Source: Astropecten irregularis (lineage: Eukaryota > Echinodermata > Asteroidea > Paxillosida > Astropectinidae). Taken from it: DNA of 64,000 bases. The position numbers and the translations under genes were made by a program. Each line of letters opens with the position of its first letter. Position 1 is the first letter of the stretch. The DNA lies in assembly GCA_963971285.1 (NCBI GenBank), contig OZ020259.1:744001-808000 (forward strand). Direction: 5' to 3'. Shown piece by piece: positions 22,538 through 34,667 of the stretch. Under the pieces are notes generated by a model that saw only the letters and a list, made by a program, of their open reading frames with translations, was not told the DNA's origin and did no database searches.

Positions 22538-25500
22538 GATAACATCTCAGGATCACTAAGGATTGTGAGTTGTTGTTTCGTGGGAGCAGCGGAGAATTTC
22601 CAACTGTCAAAGTGTTTTCCTTTTTAACGTGTGTGCTTCAAGTGTGTCAAACTTTTAAATACAATAATCTGAATTTATGTCTCACGATTGGTTTGGGTTT
22701 GTTTTTTGCTCTTTTTATTTTAATGTTCTTTGATTTGTTGTGGTTTTTAAAGGTTTCTTCCTTTTCTCTGCTTGTTCAATGCACAGGTTGAGTAAGACTA
22801 CTTTAAAAGTTTAATTATGTACGGGGTTCGATTGCTCAAAACTGAACTGAAATTTCTTTTTGTGGCCAGTCGGGTCCCCAAGTGGGTCAATATTGGATCC
22901 GTTGCTAGGGGCCAGTGATGGTATTGTTCCTAGACTCATGTGCTCATAAAGCCAATGGACTAAATGTCGGTAGCACGGGTCACAGTCCGTTCACATTAAT
23001 TAGTTAATCACGCTGTCTTTCTCAGGACGTGGAACTTTCTACGGATAGCCCAAATGTGTGCAATGCATTGTGGGCTAGTTCTTGTAAACAAACAAAGTTC
23101 CACAGGCAAGCTATCTATATACAAGATGTGTGTGAAACTGGAATTAATCAGACAAATTCAAAAAAGTATTCAATTCTTGGTCAATTGAGTTTTTTTATTC
23201 CAAATAAATGCTCAGATAGAACCGTGAACGCCCACTACTTAGTAGTTGCTTCAGTTTGATACAAAGACTCAACATGTTCAGTTGTCAAGTGTAGCTCTTG
23301 TGGTCGATTTCTCAAAGATTTACGAGTGTCTCACTTGGAATGAATATTCTCGGCACCGATGTTCGTTTCCTTAATAGGCCTAGTGGTGCTCATAGTAGCA
23401 TCAGTGTGTTATATTGCAGTGAGTAATTTATAATGTATTGCTGTGTTTTCTTGTTAACCGAATTATGAGCACTGCAAGACTGCACTGTAGAAGTGTGTTA
23501 TTTTGCACGATTTTAATACACAAATTGAAAAAATTAAAATCCATTGTGTGAAGTTGTAAGACCTAATTCCAACAATCCTACCCATTTCTTCCTTACTTCA
23601 AAGCAAAATAGAATTCTTTCAAATATTATTAGAATCATTGAATATATCTAGGCTAGTCTTGTTCCCACTGCCCCTGTTTTGAGTAAATAATGTGATGTGG
23701 AGGCGTTGCTAGGGCGATGCCACACCCTTTGTAGGCACTCTTTAACCGATGATGTATTGTACCTTGTAGAAAATAATCACGGTTACCCTAGAAATTCTTC
23801 GCTAACCGCAAAGTCTTGCTTTAATATGGATTGCATGAAATAGATTTCACATGTAGCAGTGCCCGTAAGCACAAATAATAGGCCGTATTCCGTAACGGAT
23901 TCCATGAATTTGGGCCCAGGTTGAAAGAAACTTGCTTAGCTTGCTGCAAACCTCCATTGTGGTGTAAGTTTAGGTTGGAAAAGCATTCGCATGATGCATT
24001 ATTGGAAAGTTTTTAACGTACACAGAGCGTTTATCCGAAGCGTTTGCAGGAAGTACGAAGCATGAATTCTGGCTTTAGGCTTTAAGGGGAAGGAAAACCA
24101 CATGCTTAATGGCCTCCTGGGAAATCGCATCACTGGGGTCGCTATGACAACACATAAGTTTTCACAATATCTCAGGATTATCGTCAATCTTAATCCCAAA
24201 CATTTTTCAAAATTCAGGGCCCGATGTCACATTATTTCAAAGATTAATGTGATAAATTGTGCAAAGATTATCAAATTAGTAATAATGCAAATGTCATGGG
24301 GGACTAGTGTACAAGTTACCATGGCAACACTAATAAGACAGCTTAAACATGAAAAGTGAAGTTTTGTGGAATTTTAGCCTGGGGTACTTAGTGTGCACTG
24401 CTAGTGTGTCAGTGCACAAAGTTTTTAGCTGTGGTTAATTGGTTGATTGGGTTTTGGTTTTTTTAACTGGTTATTTTGCAGTTGTGTATATTTTAAATTG
24501 TGTTCTTGCAATGCATTATTTATTATAATGGTGGTTGAAGTAACTTATTATTCACGGTTAAATTAAAAGCCCATATCATGTGTATAGGAGTTATAATATT
24601 TAACATTCCCATTGTTGTGATAAAAGGGATTTTTATATTAGCCGATTATAATGGCAGCATACTTTTGAAATTTAATCTTCTTTTTTTTTTAATATCAACA
24701 TTATATACATATTGTAGCATATTTTTTAGGGGATATTTATTTTGTAAGACATTTATGATTCAGTTGGTACTGGTAACTGCGGCATCGTCACATCATTTTG
24801 TTACTGATTGTGGAATCTCAAACAATTTGTTCAGCGGCCCTCTGCACAGTATTGGTAACGGTCCAAGAAAAGTTTTCATATTTTTAATCTGGGATCAATC
24901 TTCAATTTGAATCGAGTATTAATCACCGAGTGTGATGTCACAATAGAAATCACCATGGTGATACTGACAACCCATCTTTAAGATTAATCTTAGTGTTAAG
25001 TGAAATTTAATCTTGTTTCTGCAAATGCATCAAATTCCCTGTGATAATTGTGGCTCAAATTCTCGGTCGAGTCTGATTTTGCGAAAATTTTGACGAATCT
25101 AATGTTTCAGATCTCACAATATGTGACATAATTTTGGGTAATAAGATATTCTTTTCTCAAATGAATTAAACATTTCGGGCCGAAATATTTCAATTTAAAA
25201 TTAATCTAACAATTTAATCATTACACATTTTTGATAAATTTTGGAACATGCTATTTTTTTTTATATCACCAATGTTGTGCAAAGGTTTGTTAATCCATTG
25301 AGTACAAATTTTATATTCAGTTTTTTAATTTTACAAATCATAAGTAGTTCTTTCATGATGTATGTTAAAATGAGCGAAGATTTTATGCAATAACAGAAGT
25401 GGAATTAGAATGAAAATGCAACAGAATGTGGCCTCCTGAGGTTTATTTTTACAAAACTTTTGGGGTCTTTTTTCTCCTACCTTTATGGAATGAAAACATT

Positions 25501-25555
25501 TGAAATGAAATAATGATAGATATGATTCTAATATGACTATTCTTCACCAAATGAT

Positions 25556-25804
25556 ATATGGGGGCAAATTCATAGAGCTGCTTAAGCACAAAAAAATGCT
25601 TAAGCATGAAAAGTCTTCCTTGATCAAACAGGATTACCAACCAAATTTTCATTGATATTTACTGCTTTTGACTTGTATTCGGCCATTGTTTGCTGAGCAT
25701 AACATTCACAAGGAGTTTTGGCTGGCATACTGATTTTATATACCAAGGTTTCTGGTGCTTAAGCAAATTGTGGTGTTTAAGCTGCTCTATGAAATTGGCC
25801 CCTG
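25556..25804. repeat. GGGGCCAATTTCATAGAGCTGC foldback element, copy 1
   Basis: The left end is 'gggggcaaattcatagagct' with 'gcttaagcacaaaaaa'. The right end is 'gctgctctatgaaattggcc' and is inverted. Interior words (aaacaggattaccaaccaaa) match the copies at 27626, 28628 and 51986. Confidence 0.7.
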
Positions 25805-26369
25805 ATTAGAATTCACAGTAATTAATTATGCGTTGCCATTTTGGGCCAATTATTGTCACTCCTGGGACATTATTAGCTCCTTGGGAAGTGTATAACACCA
25901 GCTGGGACTTAGATGTAAAAATCAAGAACATGTTTTTTTTTTGGTGATCTGAAAATTGCAATGAAGTGTTGGAGGAATGAAGAAGGGGAAATGTAGGGGA
26001 ATTCCCTCACTGATTGTGTCTGATTCTGTGTTGAAGGCTTCTTCTTTCATAAGTCTTTTTATGATTCATAATTTTTATTTTATGAGAGTGGGGCTACAGG
26101 CTTCTTAGGCCCCGCCCACTAAGTGGAGAGAAACTGAAATGCTGGTTAGGGCCAGCTACTGATAGGCCTGGCTAGTCCTGGGCTTTGCCTGGGCTCTTGG
26201 GCTTCTATAATCCGTAGACTTAAACTATCAACTTGCCCCTGCTTTGTCCTGGATCATTGTTAGCACTAATGTGATTGACAGGTTGAGTCCACATTGATCA
26301 CAGAATCGGCTGTTACTAAGTTCAAGGCTGACAAGAGGAGGATTTTAGGCTTGAAGGCCTGACCAGGCT

Positions 26370-26606
26370 TTTCAATGGCTTTGCCCGACCAGGCTTTTCC
26401 GCAATGCCTTGGCCTGGCCTGGCTTTTCAATGGCTGGGCCTGGTCAGGCTTTTCAATGGCTTGGCCTGACCAGGCTTTTCAATGGCTTGGGCAGACACGG
26501 CTTTTCACTGTCTGGGCCTGGCCAGGCTTTTCACTGTCTGGGCCTGGCCAGGCTTTTCAATGGCTGGGCCTGACCAGGCTTTTCAATGGCTGGGCCTGAC
26601 CAGTAT
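26370..26606 (+). repeat. 26-base minisatellite, about nine units
   Basis: The unit is close to CAGGCTTTTCAATGGCTGGG plus CCTGAC or CCTGGC, repeated with small changes. The open frame across it (QAFQWLG-like) is a repeat product and not a gene. Confidence 0.85.
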
Positions 26607-27625
26607 GAGAGTTTCTCGCTTGAATCATCTACAATCTATATCTAGTTGCCAATGTCGTCTTTCATAGATCCAAGAATCGTACCAAACAGTATTCGCTGCT
26701 TAATTGCATCGTGGTGTGAATTAGTCAGAAGTAGGTGCTTGTAAGGAAAGAAGGGGAATTTGTGCCATGTGCAGAATGTCCTGTGTGATGTACTCCTGTT
26801 TTGTTTTTTAAATTGTATTAATTTATTTGATTATTTACAAACAGTGTGACCAGCAATTTTGTATTGAGACTAGTTTTATGACGGAGAAAGTTGTGTGTGG
26901 TCAGACATGCCCCAGATTTTTATTATCATTAACTAATCTGCTTTTGGATGAAACAATTGTTGTACGGTTTTTTTCTTTGGTTTTTTTTTTCAGAAGGGGT
27001 CCAGTAGGTTGAAAATAAGCTTGATGCTTTTTTAACAATTTTGTAAAATTTAAATTTTGGGAAATCTTTTCAAAGCATCTAGACTAACAATGGGTTGGAA
27101 AATGTTTAACGTTTTGGGGATATTCAGTATTTACATTCATTAACACAGGTGTGTCCCCTTACAATTTTAAAGAATTGTTTCTGCGCGACAATTAATGAAT
27201 GGAGTTTGGCAAGATCCAAGTTGAAAACAAAATTATTTACAGATGAAATTCGATGGTTGATCTTCTGTGGTTATTTGCTTATGTCTTCTGTCAAAATGCG
27301 CAATTTTATCCCAAATGTTTTTATCCTAAGTTTGCAATTTTTTAAATATATCTCTTGTGTTTCCACTTTATAATAAGTTATTCAAGACCTAGATTTGTAT
27401 GCTCCTTTTAAAAAATTGTGGAATTTATGGAAAGTTGTGGAATATTTTAGGTTCATAGTTCCTTGCTGTGTGATAGTTCATAGCCTGGGTATTGGTCTGA
27501 TAACTATTTGGTTGTGAGCAAGTTGTGAATTATCTTTAATACTCATGTTAGCATTTGATGGGAATAACGTACTGTAATTCGTTATTGGTGAACTATACTG
27601 GACTAAGCTGGGTATGAATTTACAA

Positions 27626-27870
27626 AATCCGACCAATTTCATAAAAATGTTAAGCACACAAATTTGCTTAGCACAAAAATGTCTCGCCCATTAAAACAAA
27701 CCACCATTGAAAATTCCATTTGATATTCATGGTCAGCGAACAACAGCCAAAGAACAATCACAAGTGATACGCAACACGTGGATATTTGGTTGTTAACCCT
27801 GTTTTTATTAAGACAGAAATGTCATGCTTAGCAAATTTTTGTACTTAACAGTTTTATGAAATTGGCCCCA
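27626..27870. repeat. GGGGCCAATTTCATAGAGCTGC foldback element, copy 2
   Basis: It has a left 'ccaatttcataaaaatgtta' end and a right 'cagttttatgaaattggcccc' end. The interior includes 'cattgaaaattccatttgat', 'agcgaacaacagcca' and 'aacacgtgg', shared with the copy at 51986. Confidence 0.75.
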
Positions 27871-28017
27871 GGCCTTAAGTGGGGGCTGCCATGTTGCACG
27901 GCCACCATACAAGGGGGCCATCACCAACCTTATCTGTATTATGTATTGTATTCTGTCACCTTGGACATGAGTAAAGGTGTATGGTGGCCCCCAGTTAATG
28001 GCTGCCTTGGGAGGCCT

Positions 28018-28170
28018 GGCTTCGATTTCACGAAGCCCTACAATCGATCGTAACTTGAGTTACGAAGGGTAATCCATCGCAGGGTACCTATCCCACGTAG
28101 GGCTTCAATGCATCAAATGTCCTACGATTGATTGTAAGTTACGAAGTGTTTGGTGAAATCGACCCCAGGT
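28018..28170. repeat. GGGGTCGATTTCACCAAAC foldback element, copy 3
   Basis: It runs from 'cttcgatttcacgaagccct' to 'tttggtgaaatcgaccccag'. Matching interior halves carry 'gatcgtaacttgagttacga' and 'gattgattgtaagttacga'. Confidence 0.8.
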
Positions 28171-28627
28171 CATGTTTTGTCTATGGGCCTTTACGATATG
28201 AGGCTTCAGACTAGGCTTGGGATTTATTTTGCTACTGCCATTTTGTGTCCTAAATGAAATGAAGGGCTTGAGATACATGGCGAAGCTGGAGCCTTTCTAC
28301 AGCTTCGTCATGTGGCCCAATCCCTTCATTTATGTTTTGTTGGCCTCATCAAATGGCAGTAGCGGAATAAGTCCCAAGCCTAGCCTCAAGCCTGGTTTCG
28401 TAAAGGTCTTATATTTGCAAAGTATTTGCGTAGCTTACACTGGTTACCAGCCAGAATTCCATGGAATGTGTAATCATTGCCTGCTGTGGCTGGTACTCAG
28501 TCAGATTCTGCTCAAGTATCAAGTTATTAAGTAATAGTTTCTGCTTACAGGTGTCACTTGTTGTATTGACATTCCATATGCACAACCTCACAGTCAAAAT
28601 AATGATAGTTGATCAGACTTGGTATCA

Positions 28628-28868
28628 GGGGCCAATTTCACGGCGCTGCTTAGCACAAAAATTCGCTAAGCATGACATGTCAGTCTTGATAAAAACAGGG
28701 TTAACAACGAAATTTCCATTTGCTGTGTATCACTTGTGATTGTTCTTTGGCTGTTGTTCACTGACCATGAACATCAAATGTAATTTTTAACTGTGGTTTG
28801 TTTTATTGGGCAAGACATTTTTGTGCTAAGCAAATTGTTGTGCTTAGCAGCGCCGTGAAATTGGCCCC
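28628..28868. repeat. GGGGCCAATTTCATAGAGCTGC foldback element, copy 3
   Basis: The ends GGGGCCAATTTCACGGCGCT and AGCGCCGTGAAATTGGCCCC are perfect inverted repeats of 20 bases. The arms continue with 'gcttagcacaaaaattcg' and its diverged complement. It is the best preserved copy of the family here. Confidence 0.85.
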
Positions 28869-29372
28869 TGTTGTTGTAGAATTGCAGAAGATAGGTAGAT
28901 CTTATCATTAAACATGCTTTCTGTACTATGGCATATAGTAATGTACCCACTCATATTCTGTATCAGTTTAACACCGGTGAAAACTTGTTGTAACGTAATT
29001 ATAAAAACATATTAAACATTGAAAGGGCTTCAGAGGTTTTGAATTGGCACTGTGGCATATAGAAATGAAATTCATACGGTCAGGAAGATTATGCACAAGT
29101 ATATGAAGTTTCGCTTGAATATTCTGCTATTCTGGCTCATTTTTTGTTATGAAAAATGCTTGCACAGATATTTCTGATGTAACAGAAGGGAATATTTGTG
29201 TGTTCAAGTCACATTTTCAATTTCAAAATGGTTTAACTATGGCTAAGTTTAACTAAGTAAAAGCCTGGTTCATACTTGATGTAAACTTGCAAAATGAAGC
29301 AAATTTTCTTGCATTGTGATTGAAAAAGTCCAGCATGTATCGAGTGTTGGGTCGTGGCAGTTGGCTTTGCAT

Positions 29373-29535
29373 TGCAATAGGGCTCAGTGCCCGAATATGC
29401 CCTTTATATCGACAGCTATAGTTACCCAGATGTTCAGACAAACTTCACAATGCTTAAATGCAAGTTAATGGGGCAACGTGCGTCTTGTTTGTCCAAACAT
29501 CTGAAAGTGACGTCAGAAGTGCGGAGCCCTATTGG
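29373..29535. repeat. Diverged copy of the CAATAGCGCTCCGCAC foldback family
   Basis: The left end CAATAGGGCTCAGTGCCCG and the right end 'gtgcggagccctattg' resemble the 3760 termini, with 'atgttcagacaaac' and 'gtttgtccaaacat' inside. Confidence 0.55.
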
Positions 29536-29728
29536 TGACAAGTATGAACTAGGCTTGATTATAACATGTATTGGTCAACATTTGGGTCTGTGAAAGACTG
29601 TGAAGCACCAAAGCATTATGTAGGCATGGTAGTCTGCTTCGTAATGACTTGTTTTATATCGTTTATAGATATATTATTATTTGACCAGTCGTATTTTATA
29701 CTTCCATGTATTCCGGGTCAGATGTCAG

Positions 29729-29741
29729 GGGTCAGAGGTCA
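29729..29741 (+). promoter_or_regulatory. DR1-type nuclear-receptor half-site pair
   Basis: GGGTCA, one base, AGGTCA. It fits the DR1 spacing, with a further 'gggtcagatgtca' just upstream. It is a motif match only. Confidence 0.25.
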
Positions 29742-30091
29742 ACATTCCATGTGATTTGATGCCATTTACCCTTTGTAAAAGATCACTTAACTAAAATTAA
29801 TACATAACTTTTAGTTAACGAGCTTAATCACCCACAGGAACTTCATTTATCCTTGTAACATGCTTCTAGTTAGGTTTGTCCTAAGTACTGTAACTAAATA
29901 TTAAAGGTATAATTTGTGAAGATGGTTATTAAGTTGTCAATGAATACTAATTAAAGGTGACAAATATTAGTTTTGAAATATTTCCTAGATAATGATAAGA
30001 ACCCTTGGCACAACTGTATTGTAATTGATAAATAATAACACCGATGTTAATGTTACTAGAGTATTATATTATATACTGATTTACAACCCAA

Positions 30092-30155
30092 TAAAATGAT
30101 GAAATAAAGACAAATTAATATGTCTCTTTCTTCTTTATCAAGTTCTTTTATTTGA
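30092..30155. terminator. Facing polyadenylation signals of convergent transcripts (candidate)
   Basis: On the plus strand, AATAAA occurs at about 30092 and 30105. About 40 bases on, TTTATT (AATAAA on the minus strand) occurs. This is the arrangement expected where the plus-strand VAC8-like and minus-strand ZNF800-like transcripts could both end. The AT-rich sequence makes chance matches easy. Confidence 0.25.
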
Positions 30156-30936
30156 TTGAAACATTTACCAAAAATGTCAAGTTCAAGTAAATGTTAATTA
30201 TAAACTTGATTATATAGGAACAATTTGCAAATGGGAGGACTGTGTACTTTATTAAGTAATCCTCTTACAAAATATTAGTATTTTATTTGAGTACACTAAT
30301 TGTTTAGTATGAACTTCAATAATTCATATTTTATATGAATATTATTAATATTTCTGGGCTTGGATTGACGTTAACAAAGTCCAAACAGCAATTACCAAAA
30401 CCAATACAGTCAACTGATGTAACTTTCTTCAATACGTCTGAAATAAATCTCTTCTAAAATAATGTTCATATTTACCATAATTTGTCATTTTTTAATCATT
30501 TTCTTTCAAATATGAATGCATACAGGAGATTTCTATACATATTAATAACAAAATTAAATTGATGAAGCAGTTATAAAGAAATATTACATGACAGCAACTA
30601 TTAAACTGATCAGGGTAAGTTTGCCGAGTCTTTGTTCAAATTCCCAGCAATTTTAAGTGACATTTCATCAGGCTGGACCACGAGTCCCATTGTGACGTAG
30701 GTACATTTAAAATTGATGATCCTTGGTTGTGCATGGATATATTAACTCATTTTGTTGCGCATAATTGAAATTAATACTCTCTGAATCATAAAAATAGTTA
30801 TAAACAATATAAATCAGGAATCATAATCACAATCCTACCAAGTCACAGGCCAGGTGATTCATAAAGAATAATAAGATGGTACATTTTCAACAAGGGAAAC
30901 TGACTGAAATAAAAGTCATTGAAGGGCGAGCAAAGA

Positions 30937-31078
30937 AAAATTGACTGGAGCGGGATTCGAACCGGGAACTTTTGGGGTCATCACCAACATAGGGCTGGAT
31001 GGCTCAGTTGGTAAGAGCGCCTGTACAGTATTCGGGAGGTCACTGGTTTGAATCCCGCTCCAGTCAATTTTTCTTTGT
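30937..31078. mobile_element. Head-to-head tRNA-like modules (SINE-type foldback)
   Basis: The right module has an A box TGGCTCAGTTGG at 31000-31011 and a B box GGTTTGAATCC at 31045-31055. A 7-bp acceptor-like stem (GGCTGGA with TCCAGTC) completes a near tRNA length. The anticodon and T stems are degenerate, so it is not a working tRNA. The left flank is an inverted partial copy (gactggagcgggattcgaac), so the element folds back. 'caatttttctttg' follows. Related modules lie in EXOC3 introns. Confidence 0.8.
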
Positions 31079-31539
31079 TTCCCTTTCAAATATGGTACTT
31101 TGTTACATTACAAAGGAATACCACATTCACATTAATGCACAAAATTCATGTACATATAACACAATCAACTCTGAATTTGAAATGTTATAGCTTAATTCGT
31201 TACAAAAACTGGAACACTTTCAATTTTTTTAATTGCCATCAAGTACAGTGGAATGCCACTATAACGAACATCGCTATATGAAGTTATTCATCTATTTGGT
31301 ACATTTGGGAATAAATTTTAACAATAAAATCTTCTTTTTACATAAAGCAAACATTTTTACACACCGAGGGGAGAATGAAGATTATAGTTTCGTTTCACAA
31401 CATGAAGCATGTTTTTGATCTGCACTGTGCCGAGAATCGATTCAAGCTAGGGCCTGTTTGTTTCAGGAACGCGATTAGTGATCCTATGCGCAACAAATGC
31501 TCTGGATCACGTTAGCCTATCCTGCCTGGGATGTGGGGT

Positions 31540-31862
31540 GCTGTGGCCTAGCTTGGTGTGTTGTACTAAAGATCTTGTGGTCAATCTACAGATTGTGGGT
31601 TCGAATCCAGCCATGGGCGAGTGGTGCTAGTGTCCTTGGACAAGACGCTTTGTAACATTGCTCCTCTTCACCCAGGTGTAAATGGGTACCTGAGAGGGTA
31701 GAGATGGCTTTGTGTGCTTGATTGGACTTTGTGCACTTACACATGTACAGCAGCCAGGGCTGTATACTCCCCAGGGAGTTGAGATGGTTTCAGGAATGTA
31801 GATTATTGCCCGATAACCAGGGGGGATAATATAGAGAAGCGCATAGAGAATCTTTTATTATT
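31540..31862 (+). mobile_element. tRNA-derived SINE, copy 2
   Basis: It has the same order of segments as the 19423 copy: a 'gtggcctag' head, 'gggttcgaatccagccatgg', 'gtccttggacaagacgcttt', 'cacccaggtgtaaatgggta' and 'gctgtatactccccagggag', with an AT-rich tail. Confidence 0.8.
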
Positions 31863-33704
31863 ATGCGCTATAAAGTAGATTAATTATTACTGCTATTTGT
31901 TAGATCAAATATGGCAAACAAGATCCGCAGTGAAACAAACAGGCCCCTAGTTTACGAGATAAGTTTTTGACTTGAAATGACAAAGAGCAGACAACGAAAC
32001 ATGAAACATTCATGAAGGCAATGAGGACGACTGCCTCAACGCACCCTCGATCTACCCTTCCAAAAAACAGACTGGTGGCCAGTCTACTTTTCCTGACTAA
32101 TCTCCACGAGTCAATATTTTGGGAGATTTACCAATCATTCAATATGTACAAAAAATACCAAAATGTTACAGAACCATCCCCTATAGAAATAATTGAAACA
32201 AGAGGGGAATACTGAAGATGTTTCAGTAAAGAACCTCCATACAATGTGTAGAACAAGTGATTATATCCAACTTCATACAGAATACTTTTTGGTATCATGT
32301 GGTTCTACAAAGATAAAGTTTAACGTTAACAAGTCTTATACACAAATGGTGCAGTCATTCTAGTTACATATTTTGATCCTCCGAACTATACAGATGTTAA
32401 ACTTCTTTTATATTCACCGGCTATCATGTGACCAACACAAGAGGGAGCTATTTGCATATTACGAGACGCTTTGGTCTGTTTGAAATGAGACATTGTCCAA
32501 ACTTAACTTGGCTATGGCTAGACTTACACTCATAACTCTGAGAAGAGGCTGAGACCGAGACCAGGAAAAAGTGGTCTCGGGACTGTAACCACGCATTATC
32601 TGGTGCCTTGTGAGGACTGAGCACAATCATGACAATAGGTACATATAGGGAAATTCTAAAGATGTTAAGGTCTCCACAAGGTTTTCACGAAACCAATATT
32701 TGGAATTAACTTTAAAAAAAGGAGGAATTTCCAAGGTAAACATATCATGGCAAAGAGAAGTATTTTATATAGGGGACGTTCGCTAGAAATTTCAACCCAG
32801 GAAAGTGATTCTGGTTCAAATGGGAGCGATTTCAATTCTGCTCTTCGGAAAGTGTTCATTAAGTACATGAGAACAAAGCCATATCTCCAAAAAGGATACA
32901 AATACCGGTATGTTATGTATGTGTATGTGTATGTGTGTACATCCTAGCCATAGCCATATGATTTGGACACTACCTACATGTACATGTATGAACTTGAAAC
33001 CTTATCACACATTTGAATTATATCAGAACACAGCAGCCAAAACTATGGGGTCATTTTCTTACAAGTACCCTCAACAACATTTATAAAAATATGATACATT
33101 AACATTTCACCGCAGATCCAATCTCACAATTCATAACCATATTAAGCCAATATGCAAATTAGGCTTGCCCTTCACCAACCGTATACGACCGCTGCAAGCC
33201 TTATTTGCATATTTCTATCCCCCGACGAAAAATCATTAATATTCATTAATAATAAGCCATAAATCTAATATTAACTAAATTCAGCATATTTCTGTACACA
33301 AAAAAATAATAAAAAATAACCATTGACTTCTGTTTTTTGTTTTTTTTCATTCATCAAGCAAGACAGGGAGGGTACATGTAAATTGCACAAGGACAAAAAT
33401 CAGCAAAAAATTTTCTTCAAAAACAACAACGAAAATGTGTACAATGTGTGCAAGAGAGGCATGCCACATTACATGTGCAAGGTTAACAGTGTCTTATAAA
33501 GGTCTTGGTGGTTAGCTCTGGTAACACACCCAACGTTACACCACAGATCATCTGAGATCCCAGGATGTTCATGAGGGCCCCTGACCCCATGCTGCTTGGC
33601 AATACATAGAAAATGCACCATAGGCAATACAGTTTCCTGATAGAAGTGCCTTCAATAAAAGCCAACGATAACAATGGGGTTTGAATTGCATAAGTACACC
33701 AGGG

Positions 33705-33848
33705 GCAGATTTCACGAAGCACTAAGATTGATCTTAAGTGTGAAACAATCTGAATTGCTAGGCAAAGTGTGATGTCACAATAAAAATCACTATGGTGATA
33801 ACAACAACTCAACTTAATATTAATCTTACTGCTCTGTGAAATCAAGCA
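33705..33848. repeat. Foldback element with GATTTCAC ends and AGATTAATCTT words
   Basis: It runs from 'gcagatttcacgaagcacta' to 'ctctgtgaaatcaagc' and contains 'gtgtgatgtcacaataaaaa' and 'atggtgataacaacaactca'. A related stretch is at 24925-25010, with weaker ones near 24200 and 56800-56940. Confidence 0.65.
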
Positions 33849-34667
33849 CAGATCATTTCAAAGCTGGCATTTACCCAGCTTGCCATGAGACCTTGCCAAG
33901 AAATAACATGAAAAGTATAAGTGTATTCACTCACAGAAGCTGAAATTTTGACTGTGCATGCACAATGAAATCAAGTCAAGGTACCAGACGTTATCCATGT
34001 TTTATGTACATGAGGCTTAATGGGAGGCAAGACTGGTGACAGTGGCAAAGGGGGCTTTATGTGAAGCTAAAGTATGCATGCCTATAGTATTTGTTTCACT
34101 AAGTAGTTCTTCTTTCTTTTTTTTCAATATCCATCTTATGTACATTATAAACAATCTGCACAGCACAACATCTTGTCGCCTGTGTAACCTATAAACTATA
34201 GAAAACATGTTTTGTCATAGTTTTTTTTTTTTTTAGTCATAAGTAAACATGACCATATAGCCAAACACTTCAATACCACAATGAGAACTTGTGAAAAGAT
34301 GAGGCAAATCATCAAGATAATGGACCAGTCTTTTTCATCAATTCTTGATAGGCCACATCCAAATCATTTTAGCAGGAGATGTCAAGCCCAGTTCATATTT
34401 CCTGTGAATTCCGATGCAAAACAAATTTTAATGATGCCGGAAATCAAAACAAACTTTTTTTGTCAAAGAATATTCGCTTTGCTTCATGATTCACATGAAA
34501 TATGGACTAAAATTTACTTTGGATCCAATCCAGACAAATTTTTAGGAAAGCAGTGTGTCCATTTCCTGCCTCAGATGAACAATAGGGAAAAGAAAATTGA
34601 AAAGATGGCTGTACCAAACAGATGTGGAATTTTCCCCACAAGGTTTTAAGTTTGAACCTCATTATTG

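Larger units (their letters stand above)
20895..34667. other. Non-coding region between two convergent genes
   Basis: No convincing exon was found. It is AT-rich DNA holding several foldback elements, a 26-base minisatellite at 26.4 kb, a SINE at 31.5 kb and a tRNA-like pair at 31.0 kb. Long 3' UTRs of the VAC8-like gene (plus) and the ZNF800-like gene (minus) may cover much of it. Stretches 22.6-24.1, 29.8-30.9 and 32.0-33.6 kb show nothing I can name. Confidence 0.6.

Noticed and set aside
26375-26667. 74- and 61-residue frames rich in Trp, Leu and Phe
   Set aside because: They are products of a 26-base minisatellite.
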